Assembly: GCF_000265405.1 (NCBI RefSeq)
Contig: NC_018010.1
Span: forward strand, 1,240,001 to 1,304,000
Origin: Belliella baltica DSM 15883
GTDB lineage: Bacteria > Bacteroidota > Bacteroidia > Cytophagales > Cyclobacteriaceae
Direction: 5' to 3'
DNA: 64,000 bases
The notes under the pieces are model-generated. The model worked only from the letters and a program-made list of their open reading frames with translations, was not told the origin of the DNA and did not search any database. Made by a program: the position numbers and the translations under genes. Shown piece by piece: positions 1 to 8,050 of the stretch (positions are counted from its first letter, which is position 1; each line of letters starts with the position of its first letter).

Positions 1-1
1 C

Positions 2-541
2 TGTACTAATACAGAAGCGTTCATGACTGCACTTGAACTAATAGATTCTAAGAATCCTACGTTTGCAACCTCGCAAGTTAGAGCTTTGAGATATTTACAA
101 AATAGAGAATATGACAAAGCACAACCTATCTTGGAGAAAGCTTTGACACTTGCTGAGACAGACAGCCAAAAAGCTGATGTATATTTGGACTTATCAAAAG
201 TTCATGCACAAGCAGGTAGAAAAAGCGCTGCTAGATCTGCGGCTTTAGAGGCAGCTAAACTTGATGAAGAAAAAGCAAAAGACGCTTGGTTGACCATAGC
301 ACAATTGTACATGGAATCCTTCAATGATTGTAAAGGAGGTGTGAGTAGAGCTAAAGATAGATCAATATATATCGCAGCTTACAATGCTTATCAAAGAGCA
401 GGAAGTTCATCTGGCATGGCGTCCGCAAAAGCCCAATTCCCTTCTAAAGAAGAATTGTTTACAGAAGGTTTACAACCAGGTTCTACCATCAACACAGGTT
501 GTTGGATTGGTGAGACTGTAACATTGGCTACGAGAGACTAA
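2..541 (+). CDS. TPR-repeat protein, C-terminal part (5' end outside window)
   Basis: The frame is open to the left edge, so the gene begins outside the window; the internal ATG at 23 is not a convincing start. The visible 180 or so residues contain helical tetratricopeptide-like repeats: paired helices with the A-x-x-x-Y/L and A-x-x-x-A-L spacing around residues 15-95, including a Y-L-D-L-S-K-V-H segment followed by AGRKSAARSAALEA. TPR proteins are protein-protein scaffolds and, in this phylum, often periplasmic or outer-membrane associated. The gene precedes lptC, but a strong terminator separates the two. Exact function cannot be read from this fragment. Confidence 0.75.
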   Translation, partial: CTNTEAFMTALELIDSKNPTFATSQVRALRYLQNREYDKAQPILEKALTLAETDSQKADVYLDLSKVHAQAGRKSAARSAALEAAKLDEEKAKDAWLTIAQLYMESFNDCKGGVSRAKDRSIYIAAYNAYQRAGSSSGMASAKAQFPSKEELFTEGLQPGSTINTGCWIGETVTLATRD

Positions 542-562
542 AAAATAAATTAATTAGATTTT

Positions 563-590
563 AAAAGGCGGTTTTTTAACCGCCTTTTTT
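563..590 (+). terminator. Rho-independent terminator after the TPR gene
   Basis: An 11-bp perfect stem (AAAAGGCGGTT with AACCGCCTTTT) encloses a 4-nt loop and runs into a T tract. It lies about 20 bp after the TPR stop codon, so lptC must have its own promoter just downstream. Confidence 0.9.
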
Positions 591-608
591 CTGTTTCTAA
601 GCGTTTCT

Positions 609-616
609 TATATTTG
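609..616 (+). promoter_or_regulatory. -7 box candidate for lptC (possibly leaderless)
   Basis: TATATTTG matches the Bacteroidota -7 consensus TAnnTTTG exactly and ends 4 nt before the lptC ATG at 621. A promoter must lie in the 30 bp between the terminator and the ATG. No good -33 TTG is seen at the usual distance, so this is tentative. If correct, the transcript starts at or next to the start codon. Confidence 0.35.
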
Positions 617-620
617 TGTT

Positions 621-1163
621 ATGTCAAGATTTTCGCCTTTTATACTCTTATTGTTATGCATAAATCTTCTTTCTTGCAAAGAGGAAGTGGATACTAGTTT
701 TATGGAGAGCTATCTTGGTCCTACAGGAATTGCTTATGATGTTGATCTATTTCATTCAGATAGCACGAGAATCAAAATTAACCTAAAAGCAAAGAAGCAG
801 TTAGAGTTTTCAAGTGGAGATTACGAGTTTCCTGAAGGAATAGAAATCTTCTTTTACAATGATAATGAGGAGCTGACAACCACTATTCGTGCAGATAGAG
901 GTTATTACATAAGAAAGGATGGTGTGTACAGAGGGGAAGGAGATGTGCAAGTTGAGAATCTAGAAAAACAGCAGAAATTAGCTTCTGAAGAGTTGTTTTG
1001 GAATCCAGTCACAAAAAAGATATATACAGAAAAATTTGTTACCATCCAGGATCCACAGCGCTTGATCAAAGGTACAGGAATGGAGGCCGATGAGTCTTTC
1101 AGCGAATACGAAATCAAGAAAGTCATAGATAGTAGGACGGTCATTCCTGGAGAAGAAAATTAA
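621..1163 (+). CDS. lptC: LptC-like LPS export lipoprotein
   Basis: This 180-residue protein begins with a lipoprotein signal peptide ending in LLSC (Cys19), followed by an acidic stretch and an LptC/OstA-type beta-jellyroll: alternating strands with F-x-x-x-D-x-E-L-T-T-T-I-R-A-D and later VQVENLEKQQKLASEELFW. LptC bridges the inner-membrane LptBFG exporter to periplasmic LptA during lipopolysaccharide transport; in this phylum it is commonly a lipoprotein rather than a single-pass membrane protein. It heads a likely operon with a small membrane protein, a CorC-like protein and PpiD, a recurrent arrangement in Cytophagales as far as I recall. Confidence 0.85.
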   Translation: MSRFSPFILLLLCINLLSCKEEVDTSFMESYLGPTGIAYDVDLFHSDSTRIKINLKAKKQLEFSSGDYEFPEGIEIFFYNDNEELTTTIRADRGYYIRKDGVYRGEGDVQVENLEKQQKLASEELFWNPVTKKIYTEKFVTIQDPQRLIKGTGMEADESFSEYEIKKVIDSRTVIPGEEN

Positions 1164-1245
1164 ATAAAACGATCTTAGCATAAACACACACCGCAAAGAG
1201 CTTATGAATGAAATTTCAGATCTGCTCTCAAAATATTGATCAAAA

Positions 1246-1464
1246 ATGAAATTACTTGATATCATACTTTTATCATTATCTGCCGCATTGGTGATTATTG
1301 GGACGCATTTGACGATTACGACAGGAATTTCATTGTCTTATCCAGTCTTCATGCTTGCAGTAGTTTTTTTGTTTTGGTACAGATATCGGAAAAACGCTGC
1401 TATCTTTGAAGAAAAAGAAAAGGAACAGCAATCAAAAGCTAAAAAATCCAGTAAAAGAAAGTAA
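1246..1464 (+). CDS. Small two-helix membrane protein
   Basis: A 72-residue protein with two predicted transmembrane helices (about residues 4-25 and 30-47) and a strongly charged Lys/Glu-rich C-terminal tail (KEKEQQSKAKKSSKRK), probably cytoplasmic. Its TAA stop overlaps the ATG of the CorC-like gene by one base (TAATG), which indicates translational coupling and supports it as a real gene. I do not recognise a named family. The context suggests a minor partner of the downstream CNNM/CorC protein, but this is inference. Confidence 0.65.
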   Translation: MKLLDIILLSLSAALVIIGTHLTITTGISLSYPVFMLAVVFLFWYRYRKNAAIFEEKEKEQQSKAKKSSKRK

Positions 1465-2750
1465 TGGAATATCAGTATTTTACCTACGTATTGATTACGC
1501 TAATTTTTTCAGCCCTATTTTCAGGTGTTGAGATTGCTTTTATTTCTGCAAATAAGCTTCAAATAGAACTTCAGAGCAAACAGGGTCAATTGTCAGGAAA
1601 AATCCTTTCTAACTTTGTGAAAAGTCCGGGGCAATTTATCGGAACTACACTCATTGGAAATACCATTGCCTTGGTGCTTTATGGGATTTTTATGGCGAGT
1701 CTTTTAGAGCCTTGGATTCAAGGTTGGGTACCAGAAAACCTAGACAATCAAGTCAGCATCATGCTTATTCAAACAGTGCTTTCTACTATTTTGGTTTTGA
1801 TCACTGCTGAGTTTATTCCTAAGAGTATTTTTATGCTTAACCCAAATAGTTTGTTGTCTGGACTTTCGGTTCCATTTATGATTATATATGTCATCATGTA
1901 TCCAGTGGTATGGTTTGTAGTTGGGCTTTCTAGATTTTTTATCACCCATGTTTTGAGGTTAGAATATTCCGAAGACAAGCCTGTTTTTAAGGTGACAGAT
2001 TTGAATAGCTTCATTCAAAACAACCTTCATGCAGCTGGAGAAGATGCTAAAGTGGAGGTTGATTCAAAGATTTTTGACAATGCAGTAGAATTCAAAACGA
2101 TTAGGGTGAGAGAATGTATGGTTCCCCGTACTGATATTGCTGCTGTAGAAATCGAAGAAAGCATTACAGACCTGAAGGAAGTATTTGCAGAGAGCGGTCA
2201 TTCTAAGATCATCGTTTATCGTGAGACGATTGATGACGTCATTGGATATTGTCATCAATTGGAGCTATTCAAAAAACCAAAGACAATAGAAGACATCCTC
2301 ACTCCTATCATCATTGTTCCAGAATCGGCATTAGCCAATGAGCTTTTGGTTCAGTTTATTCAAGAGCGAAAAAGTTTGGCTTTGGTAGTGGATGAATTTG
2401 GAGGAACCAGTGGAATTGTGTCCATGGAAGACATCATAGAAGAGATATTTGGAGAGATCCAAGACGAATATGACAATGATGATCTAGTAGAGCAGAAGGT
2501 TTCAGAGCATGAGTACCTGATGAGTGCCCGACATGAGATAGATTATTTAAATGATAAATATAATTGGGAATTACCTTATGGAGAGTTCGAAACGCTCTCT
2601 GGATTAGTGATTTCATTGGCTGAAAATATCCCCAATAAAGGTGAATCCGTCACCTATGGGGCATTTACCTTTACCGTAGTGGCCAAGCAGGACCACCGCA
2701 TAGATACTTTGAAAATCAAAGTCAATTCCGCATTAATTTCCAAGAAGTAA
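1464..2750 (+). CDS. HlyC/CorC-family (CNNM + CBS) membrane protein
   Basis: This 428-residue protein has the classic three-part layout: an N-terminal DUF21/CNNM membrane domain (about residues 1-190, with FSALFSGVEIAFISANKL), a cytoplasmic CBS pair (about 205-325, with VRECMVPRTDI and the EEIFGEIQDEYD segment after it) and a C-terminal CorC/HlyC domain (about 340-425). Family members are linked to Mg2+/Co2+ efflux or divalent-cation homeostasis; the Bacteroidota branch also contains GldE, a gliding-associated relative, so naming it corC would overstate the evidence. It starts by overlapping the preceding stop codon. Confidence 0.88.
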   Translation: MEYQYFTYVLITLIFSALFSGVEIAFISANKLQIELQSKQGQLSGKILSNFVKSPGQFIGTTLIGNTIALVLYGIFMASLLEPWIQGWVPENLDNQVSIMLIQTVLSTILVLITAEFIPKSIFMLNPNSLLSGLSVPFMIIYVIMYPVVWFVVGLSRFFITHVLRLEYSEDKPVFKVTDLNSFIQNNLHAAGEDAKVEVDSKIFDNAVEFKTIRVRECMVPRTDIAAVEIEESITDLKEVFAESGHSKIIVYRETIDDVIGYCHQLELFKKPKTIEDILTPIIIVPESALANELLVQFIQERKSLALVVDEFGGTSGIVSMEDIIEEIFGEIQDEYDNDDLVEQKVSEHEYLMSARHEIDYLNDKYNWELPYGEFETLSGLVISLAENIPNKGESVTYGAFTFTVVAKQDHRIDTLKIKVNSALISKK

Positions 2751-2770
2751 TTTATTGACAGCGATAATAT

Positions 2771-2801
2771 TTTGAATTTAGCTTTAGATGTAATTATTTT
2801 G
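2771..2801 (+). promoter_or_regulatory. Promoter candidate for the PpiD gene
   Basis: TTTG at 2771-2774 is followed after 19-20 nt by TTATTTTG/TATTTTG ending at 2801, close to the Bacteroidota TTTG-N19-21-TAnnTTTG pattern (one base off in the -7 box). It sits 23 bp before the ATG. Confidence 0.4.
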
Positions 2802-2824
2802 CGGCACTTCAAAAAACCAGAAGA

Positions 2825-4936
2825 ATGGCATTAATTAAAAAAATCAGACAGAGAACAGGTCTTGCAATCGGTGTAATTGCAGTAGGTTTGATATTTTTCC
2901 TCGTTGGAGGAGATATATTGAGCCCAAATTCAACCCTTTTGGGTGGCAATTCCAATGAAGTAGGTGAGATTGCAGGTGAAAGTATTCCTTATGAAGAATA
3001 CATTCGTAAAATCGAAGAGGTGAAGATCTCTTTCCAGCAGAATACAGGAAGAACTCCATCAGAGCCTGAGATGTATAGCATACGTGAACAAGCGTGGCAA
3101 GCATTGATCGTAGAGAAGGTCTTCAAAAATCAATATGAAGAATTGGGTCTTACTATCTCTGATGCAGAGTTGGTGGATATGGTTCAAGGCGAAAATATCG
3201 TTGCTGAGCTAAGACAGCAATTGGTAAATCCTGCTACAGGAGAATTTGACAGAACCCAATTGATCACTTTTCTACAAAGTTTGGAAGATGCAGGACCTGA
3301 GCAAAGAGCTTTTTGGGCACAACAAGAAAAACTATTTGCAGATGCAAGGTTGAGAATCAAATATGATAATTTGTTAGCAACTTCTGATTATGCGACAACC
3401 GCTGAAGCCAAACTTCAACACAAATCTTCAAACAGTATTGCAGACGTGGATCATGTATTCATTCCTTTCTATGCCGTACCAGATTCTGAAGTTGAGGTTA
3501 CTGATGCAGATCTAAAAGCATATATCAGTAAGCACAAAGACAAGTTTAAAGTTTCTAATTCAGCTGACTTAGATTATGTAGTTTTTGAATTATTACCTAG
3601 TGCGGAAGATTCCGCAGAAGTAATTTCTGAAATTACTACTTTAACTGAGGAATTGAGAGCTACGGAGACAGACTCTGCTTTTGCTATCAGAAATTCTGAA
3701 GGAGAAAATCCTTTCAGAACTTACCTTCCAGGGGATAACCTACCTGAATCATTGACATTGAATGTAGATGAGATTGTAGCAGGTGAGACTTATGGTCCAT
3801 TCATTACTTCTAGATCTACTTATGTTTCTTATAAGATCAATGCTAAATATGACGGCATAGCAAGAATGCGTGCAAGCCATATTCTTTTTGGAACAAATGG
3901 GCTTGAAGATGAAGCTAAATCAGAAGTAAGAGCAAATGCTGAAGAAGTCTTGAAAGACATCCAAGAAGGATTGAACTTTGCTACTGCAGCATCTCAATAT
4001 GGACAGGATGGTACAGCACAAAGAGGTGGTGATCTAGGATGGTTTGCAAAAGAAGATTTCGTAACTGAATTCGCAGATGCAGTTTTTGCTACTAGATCAA
4101 CTGGCTTAATTAACACCTTGGTAGAAACGGAATATGGTTTCCATATCATCAATGTGACGGAAATGCCAAAAACCGAGACTTTTAAAATAGCGACAGTTGA
4201 ACTAGAACTTGGTCCAAGTGACGTTACTAGAAATGATGCATTCAGAAATGCAGATGCTTTTGCAGCTAGTTCTGGCAATTCAAGTGAGTTCAAATCAAAT
4301 GCTGAGGCTTCAAATTATAGAATCATTCAGGCTAACGGAATTGATGCTTTCGCTAGAAATTTGAATAATCAAGCCAATGCAAGAGAAGTCATCAGATGGG
4401 CATTCAATGATGCTTCTGTAGGTAGTGTTTCTCAAGTTTTTGAACTGGACAATAGCTATGTGGTTGCCAATTTGAAAGGTAAATATGAAGAAGGGACTGC
4501 TTCTTTAGATCAAGCAAGAGTGCAAGCAACGATCCAAGTAAGAAATGAAAAGAAAGCAGCCAAAATCTCCGAGCAAATCAAAGATATGAAGACGCTTGAA
4601 GAAATTAAGGCAGCATTTGATGAGGCGGCTTCTTTGGATAATACTCCTGACTTAAACCTGAGTTCAAGTGTACTTCCTGGAGTTGGTTTTGCACCTAAAG
4701 CAATCGGAGCGATCTTTGGGCTGAAGAATTCAGGTGAGATGACCAAACCAATTCATGAAGATGTTGGAGTTATCGTTGCTAAATTGAATTCAATCACGCC
4801 GGCAGGAGAAGTAGCAGATTATTCCAGCTACCAAAATCAAATCACTCAAAACAATTCCCAAAGAACTGCCTATATGATTATGATGGCATTAGAGGATTTG
4901 GCTAAGGTGAAAGATTACAGATACAAATTCTTCTAA
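2825..4936 (+). CDS. ppiD: Membrane-anchored periplasmic peptidyl-prolyl isomerase (PpiD/SurA-like)
   Basis: The protein has 703 residues. It has a short cytoplasmic N-terminus, one transmembrane anchor at about residues 12-30 (GLAIGVIAVGLIFFLVGG), a SurA-like N-terminal chaperone region (about 40-190), and a parvulin rotamase domain (about 345-450) recognisable from RASHILFGTNG, the GGDLGWFAKEDFVTEFADAVF segment and EYGFHIINV. PpiD helps fold newly exported outer-membrane and periplasmic proteins at the translocon. Size and layout match the Bacteroidota PpiD-like proteins. It is the last gene of the envelope cluster and is followed by a terminator. Confidence 0.9.
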   Translation: MALIKKIRQRTGLAIGVIAVGLIFFLVGGDILSPNSTLLGGNSNEVGEIAGESIPYEEYIRKIEEVKISFQQNTGRTPSEPEMYSIREQAWQALIVEKVFKNQYEELGLTISDAELVDMVQGENIVAELRQQLVNPATGEFDRTQLITFLQSLEDAGPEQRAFWAQQEKLFADARLRIKYDNLLATSDYATTAEAKLQHKSSNSIADVDHVFIPFYAVPDSEVEVTDADLKAYISKHKDKFKVSNSADLDYVVFELLPSAEDSAEVISEITTLTEELRATETDSAFAIRNSEGENPFRTYLPGDNLPESLTLNVDEIVAGETYGPFITSRSTYVSYKINAKYDGIARMRASHILFGTNGLEDEAKSEVRANAEEVLKDIQEGLNFATAASQYGQDGTAQRGGDLGWFAKEDFVTEFADAVFATRSTGLINTLVETEYGFHIINVTEMPKTETFKIATVELELGPSDVTRNDAFRNADAFAASSGNSSEFKSNAEASNYRIIQANGIDAFARNLNNQANAREVIRWAFNDASVGSVSQVFELDNSYVVANLKGKYEEGTASLDQARVQATIQVRNEKKAAKISEQIKDMKTLEEIKAAFDEAASLDNTPDLNLSSSVLPGVGFAPKAIGAIFGLKNSGEMTKPIHEDVGVIVAKLNSITPAGEVADYSSYQNQITQNNSQRTAYMIMMALEDLAKVKDYRYKFF

Positions 4937-4955
4937 AAGAAGCGAAAATATGTTT

Positions 4956-4988
4956 AAAAAAACCCGTGACGACCTCACGGGTTTTTTT
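4956..4988 (+). terminator. Rho-independent terminator after ppiD
   Basis: AAAAAAACCCGTGA and TCACGGGTTTTTTT form a perfect 14-bp stem around a 5-nt loop, 20 bp after the ppiD stop. The symmetric A and T tracts would let it work in both directions. Confidence 0.92.
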
Positions 4989-5034
4989 GTTTGCTTATAT
5001 GAGCTAAATGCAACTTCCTTACAACTAATATATC

Positions 5035-5058
5035 TGCTGTCTCATGATATAGGTTGAC
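5035..5058 (+). repeat. Left terminal inverted repeat of the IS3 element
   Basis: TGCTGTCTCATGATATAGGT and following bases pair with the reverse complement of 6584-6607; the inner 18 bp match at 16 positions. A second shared block just inside (CCGAAACTGTGGA at 5060-5072, with a one-base-shifted copy inverted at 6550-6566) is probably part of the transposase recognition site. Confidence 0.85.
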
Positions 5059-5097
5059 GCCGAAACTGTGGATAAATTTATTAAATTAAGTCCACAT

Positions 5098-5439
5098 ATG
5101 ACAACAGAAGAAAGACATCGCAGACGATTTAGCGAGGAGTTCCGTAAGGAACAGGTTCAATTAATAGAAACTGGGAAGACTACTATTCTTGAAGTTTCTA
5201 AACGGTATGAGGTAAAGACTCAAAATATTAGAGTCTGGATGGAACGTTATGGGAAAAAGAGTATTCCTGGTAGGATCTTGATTACAACCGGTAAGGACTA
5301 TGATCGGATCATGTCTCTAGAAAAAGAGAATAAAAAGCTCATAGAGCTTATTGGTAGGCAACAGGTTGAGCTTATCCACAAAGACGAAGTTATCCGTCTG
5401 GCAAAGGATCGGCTTGGAGAAGATTTCGAAAAAAAATGA
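5098..5439 (+). CDS. IS3-family transposase OrfA (HTH subunit)
   Basis: The protein has 113 residues from the ATG at 5098. It has the IS3 OrfA pattern: a basic helix-turn-helix (RFSEEFRKEQVQLIETGKTT followed by ILEVSKRYEV) that binds the element ends, then a leucine-zipper-like helix (about residues 75-100, MSLEKENKKLIELIGRQQ). A GTG at 5068 could add ten residues, but that codon lies inside the subterminal repeat, so I prefer the ATG. The frame ends in a run of eight A followed by TGA, the typical site for programmed -1 slippage into OrfB to make the full OrfAB transposase. Confidence 0.88.
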   Translation: MTTEERHRRRFSEEFRKEQVQLIETGKTTILEVSKRYEVKTQNIRVWMERYGKKSIPGRILITTGKDYDRIMSLEKENKKLIELIGRQQVELIHKDEVIRLAKDRLGEDFEKK

Positions 5440-6371
5440 CTGTCCCGTTGCTACTGTCCATCAAGTTTAAACAAGATGAGCACGGGATTTCCATGGAGCG
5501 GTTTTATGCTTATGTTGGCATCAGCCGTCAGGGTTTTTCAAAGGCATGTAAGGTCTTTGAGAGGGAAAAATTTATGATGGAAACGGTATCAACCTTAGTA
5601 ACGAACTATAGACAGAAAAAAGACAGGCGTGCAGGCTCAAGGTCTTTATATTACAATCTGGATATTAAGGGTCAGTTTGGGATAGGAGTCAATAAGTTTG
5701 AACAGCTAATGTCTGAGCATGGTTTGACACTAGCCCCGATGAGTGTCAGGGTGATTACGACACGGTCTTCGATGCAGAGCTGGAATTACTCCAATCTTAT
5801 CAATGGACTTTTAATCAACAATATTAATCAGGTAGTTGTAGGCGATTTAACCTATCTTACGCTGTTTGGCAAACGTTTTTATCTGTTTTGCCTCACAGAT
5901 CTGTATAGTTCACGGATAGTTGGGATTGGTTTTGGTTCTATGATGCGAGCGAAAGAAGCAAAGCAGGCTAGAGATGAATGGGTAAAGCTGAGGAGGAAGA
6001 AAAATCTGAGAGGTTGCATCCATCACACTGACGGAGGGTCTCAATATTTTTCGAGACTTTACCTGAAAAGTCTTACAGACATGGATGTCGAGGTAAGCTG
6101 CGCAGAAAACTGTTTAATGAATGGTTATGCAGAACAGAGAAACGGTTTGATCAAACATCACCTTATTCCAACGGTACGGGATTCCCATGGAGACGAACTG
6201 CAAAAAGAGATAAGAAGGATAATCAGATTCTATAATTATGAGCGAAAACAGGAAGGTCTAGGATGGTTGAGTCCTGTAGAGTACGAGAGAAAAATAGCAG
6301 ATATGGCAAATACCACCACGCTAGAACTCCACAAATACACCGATGGAAAAAAAGGGTTTTCGGAGGAATAA
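5436..6371 (+). CDS. IS3-family transposase OrfB (DDE catalytic subunit)
   Basis: The protein has 311 residues and overlaps orfA by 4 bp (ATGA). It holds the retroviral-integrase-like rve core: first Asp in VVGDLTYLTLFG, second in IHHTDGGSQYFSRLYLKS, and the Glu in the NGYAEQRNGLIKHHLI segment, with the downstream FYNYERKQEGLGWLSPVEY motif typical of IS3 OrfB. It is expressed either from its own ATG or as an OrfAB fusion by slippage on the A8 run at 5429-5436. No frameshift or stop disrupts it. Confidence 0.9.
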   Translation: MTVPLLLSIKFKQDEHGISMERFYAYVGISRQGFSKACKVFEREKFMMETVSTLVTNYRQKKDRRAGSRSLYYNLDIKGQFGIGVNKFEQLMSEHGLTLAPMSVRVITTRSSMQSWNYSNLINGLLINNINQVVVGDLTYLTLFGKRFYLFCLTDLYSSRIVGIGFGSMMRAKEAKQARDEWVKLRRKKNLRGCIHHTDGGSQYFSRLYLKSLTDMDVEVSCAENCLMNGYAEQRNGLIKHHLIPTVRDSHGDELQKEIRRIIRFYNYERKQEGLGWLSPVEYERKIADMANTTTLELHKYTDGKKGFSEE

Positions 6372-6400
6372 GACGACCAAAAAGAGGCTAAAAAAGAAGA

Positions 6401-6424
6401 GCAGTCCGAATTGATTCGGACTGC
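6401..6424 (+). terminator. Hairpin downstream of IS3 orfB
   Basis: A perfect 11-bp stem (GCAGTCCGAAT with ATTCGGACTGC) with a 2-nt loop is followed 2-4 bp later by a second small hairpin AAGAGCaaaGCTCTTTT ending in T residues. It probably terminates or stabilises the transposase transcript inside the element. Confidence 0.6.
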
Positions 6425-6583
6425 CCAAGAGCAAAGCTCTTTTCAGTCGATCAGAAGTATTCCCTGATGGGTTGCTCCCCAGCAGAGCCCATCTCCGCTT
6501 ATTCTGATAAGTTAAATTTAATTTATACATTTGGTTTCAACATAAAAAGTTTTCCACACTTTTCGGTTTTCAGTCAATGATCT

Positions 6584-6607
6584 GTCAACCTATTTTATGA
6601 GGGGGCA
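6584..6607 (-). repeat. Right terminal inverted repeat of the IS3 element
   Basis: This is the inverted partner of 5035-5058. The last base is followed directly by ATC, the second copy of the target duplication. Confidence 0.85.
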
Positions 6608-6614
6608 ATCTTGC

Positions 6615-6642
6615 TGTTGACCGTTGTCTGTCCCCCGTTGAC
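6615..6642 (+). repeat. Dispersed GTTGACCGT-type intergenic repeat
   Basis: TGTTGACCGTTGTCTGTC followed by CCCCGTTGAC aligns well with the reverse complement of 52877-52905 and shares its core with 53212-53238. It is non-coding, lies right next to the IS3 insertion point, and is probably a short genome-wide repeat. Confidence 0.5.
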
Positions 6643-6688
6643 TTTTTTATTTTTTTCAATGACGTTTATCCCTTAAATTCGTAATCAT

Positions 6689-6955
6689 ATGAACAAGACA
6701 TTCGATAAAGAAGCTTTCAAGGAAAAACTAGAAGCTCAGATGACCTTCCCGGCTTTGTATATGTTTAAATTTATTGTTCCAACGGGACAAGAACACGAAG
6801 TAGCCGCACTTTTGCCTAATAACAGCATCGAAACCAAAAGCTCTAGCAAAGGAAAATATGTGAGCGTAACAATTCAAGCCATGATGGGATCAAGTGGCAT
6901 GGTGTTGGATGTTTATGAACGTGCTTCTAAAATAGAAGGCGTAATCTCACTATAA
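6689..6955 (+). CDS. DUF493 family protein
   Basis: This 88-residue protein matches the small YbeD/DUF493 fold: F-K-E-K-L-E-x-Q-M-T-F-P near the N-terminus, YMFKFIVPTGQ, then a serine-rich turn and KYVSVTIQAMM ending in IEGVISL, consistent with an ACT-like ferredoxin fold. Its biochemical role is not settled; the E. coli relative sits beside lipoate genes. It is followed after 12 bp by the pterin dehydratase and then rsmI, forming a three-gene operon. Confidence 0.85.
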   Translation: MNKTFDKEAFKEKLEAQMTFPALYMFKFIVPTGQEHEVAALLPNNSIETKSSSKGKYVSVTIQAMMGSSGMVLDVYERASKIEGVISL

Positions 6956-6967
6956 ATCAAAAACAAG

Positions 6968-7195
6968 ATGTGGAAAGAAGAAAATAATAAACTGGTAAGA
7001 ACTTTTGAATTTGGTGACTTCCAAGAAGCTTTTGCTTTTATGACAAGAGTTGCTTTTTTGGCAGAAGCACAAGGGCATCATCCCAATTGGAGTAATGTTT
7101 ACAATATGGTGACTATTGAGCTAACGACCCACGACAAAGGAAATGTGGTGACAGAAAAAGATAAAAAGTTAGCCGCTGCGATCGATAAAATTTAA
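6968..7195 (+). CDS. phhB: 4a-hydroxytetrahydrobiopterin dehydratase
   Basis: A 75-residue single-domain protein with the PCD/DCoH signature: the EAQGHHPNWSNVYNMVTIEL stretch followed by THDKG, then T-E-K-D-x-x-L-A-A-A-I-D at the C-terminus. The enzyme dehydrates pterin-4a-carbinolamine to recycle the cofactor of aromatic amino-acid hydroxylases. It is slightly shorter than the usual 95-110 residues at the N-terminus, but all active-site histidines are present. No hydroxylase is visible in the window. Its stop is one base from the rsmI ATG. Confidence 0.88.
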   Translation: MWKEENNKLVRTFEFGDFQEAFAFMTRVAFLAEAQGHHPNWSNVYNMVTIELTTHDKGNVVTEKDKKLAAAIDKI

Positions 7196-7196
7196 G

Positions 7197-7880
7197 ATGC
7201 CGGAAGACAAACACATTCATCTCTATCTGATTCCTACGCCGATAGGCAATTTGGGAGATATTACGCTGCGTGCTATAGATGTTCTCAAGTCTGTTGATGT
7301 AATCCTAGCTGAAGACACAAGGACGACAGGAAGACTACTCAAACACCTTGAAATCCAAAGGCCACTTCAGAGCTACCATATTTTCAATGAGCACAAGACT
7401 GTAGAGAAGTTGATAGATCGAATGGAAAGAGGTGAAATCATGGCCATGTGCAGTGATGCTGGCACACCCGCGATTTCAGATCCAGGATTTCTTCTCGTCA
7501 GAGCTGCACGGGAAGCTGGACTTGAGGTGAACTGCCTTCCAGGAGCAACTGCTTTTGTACCGGCTTTGGTAAATTCAGGACTGCCAAATGATCGATTTAC
7601 TTTTGAAGGGTTTCTCCCTCACAAAAAAGGAAGAAAAACGAGAATCGAGAGTTTGCTCGAAGAAGAAAGAACAATGATCTTTTATGAGTCACCACACCGC
7701 TTGATGAAAACATTGGTGCAATTTTCCGAAGCTTTTGGAGAAGAGCGTATGGCTTGTGTTTCACGAGAATTGACAAAAATCTACGAAGAAAACGTAAGAG
7801 GCACCTTGGCAGAACTGATCACTTACTACGAAGAGCATCCAATCAAAGGAGAAATTGTATTGGTAGTGCAAGGGAAATAG
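7197..7880 (+). CDS. rsmI: 16S rRNA (cytidine1402-2'-O)-methyltransferase RsmI
   Basis: This 227-residue protein belongs to the tetrapyrrole methyltransferase fold. It has HLYLIPTPIGNLGDITLRA at the N-terminus, LAEDTRTTGRLLKHL, MCSDAGTPAISDPGFLLV, NCLPGATAFVPALVNSGLP and FYESPHRL, all RsmI signatures. The enzyme methylates the ribose of C1402 in the ribosomal P site. At 227 residues it is the short form lacking the C-terminal extension of the E. coli protein, as is usual in this phylum. It starts one base after the dehydratase stop. Confidence 0.93.
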   Translation: MPEDKHIHLYLIPTPIGNLGDITLRAIDVLKSVDVILAEDTRTTGRLLKHLEIQRPLQSYHIFNEHKTVEKLIDRMERGEIMAMCSDAGTPAISDPGFLLVRAAREAGLEVNCLPGATAFVPALVNSGLPNDRFTFEGFLPHKKGRKTRIESLLEEERTMIFYESPHRLMKTLVQFSEAFGEERMACVSRELTKIYEENVRGTLAELITYYEEHPIKGEIVLVVQGK

Positions 7881-8050
7881 AAAATGATATTTGTGGACAT
7901 TTTATTGGATATAAGGATATTTTAATGTTAAGATAGCTAGTTATTGGTTATCAGTTGATTAGTTTCCAAAGGCATCCGCATATAGTATCCACAAGTTTCC
8001 AATATCCATTAGTATCTAATAAAAAATATCAACTCAACCAACTCAAAACC

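Larger units (their letters stand above)
5035..6607 (+). mobile_element. IS3-family insertion sequence, intact, 1573 bp
   Basis: The element has 24-bp imperfect terminal inverted repeats (19 of 24 identical; 5035-5058 and 6584-6607) that begin TG and end CA as in other IS3 elements. It carries overlapping orfA and orfB in a -1 arrangement. It is flanked by ATC on both sides (5032-5034 and 6608-6610), a 3-bp target duplication of the size this family makes. Both frames are open, so it may still be active. It landed between the ppiD terminator and a GTTGACC-type intergenic repeat and breaks no gene. Confidence 0.9.

Noticed and set aside
7955..8050. Upstream extension of the inositol phosphatase gene
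   Set aside because: The 32 residues are low-complexity and outside the family alignment; the ATG at 8051 fits better.
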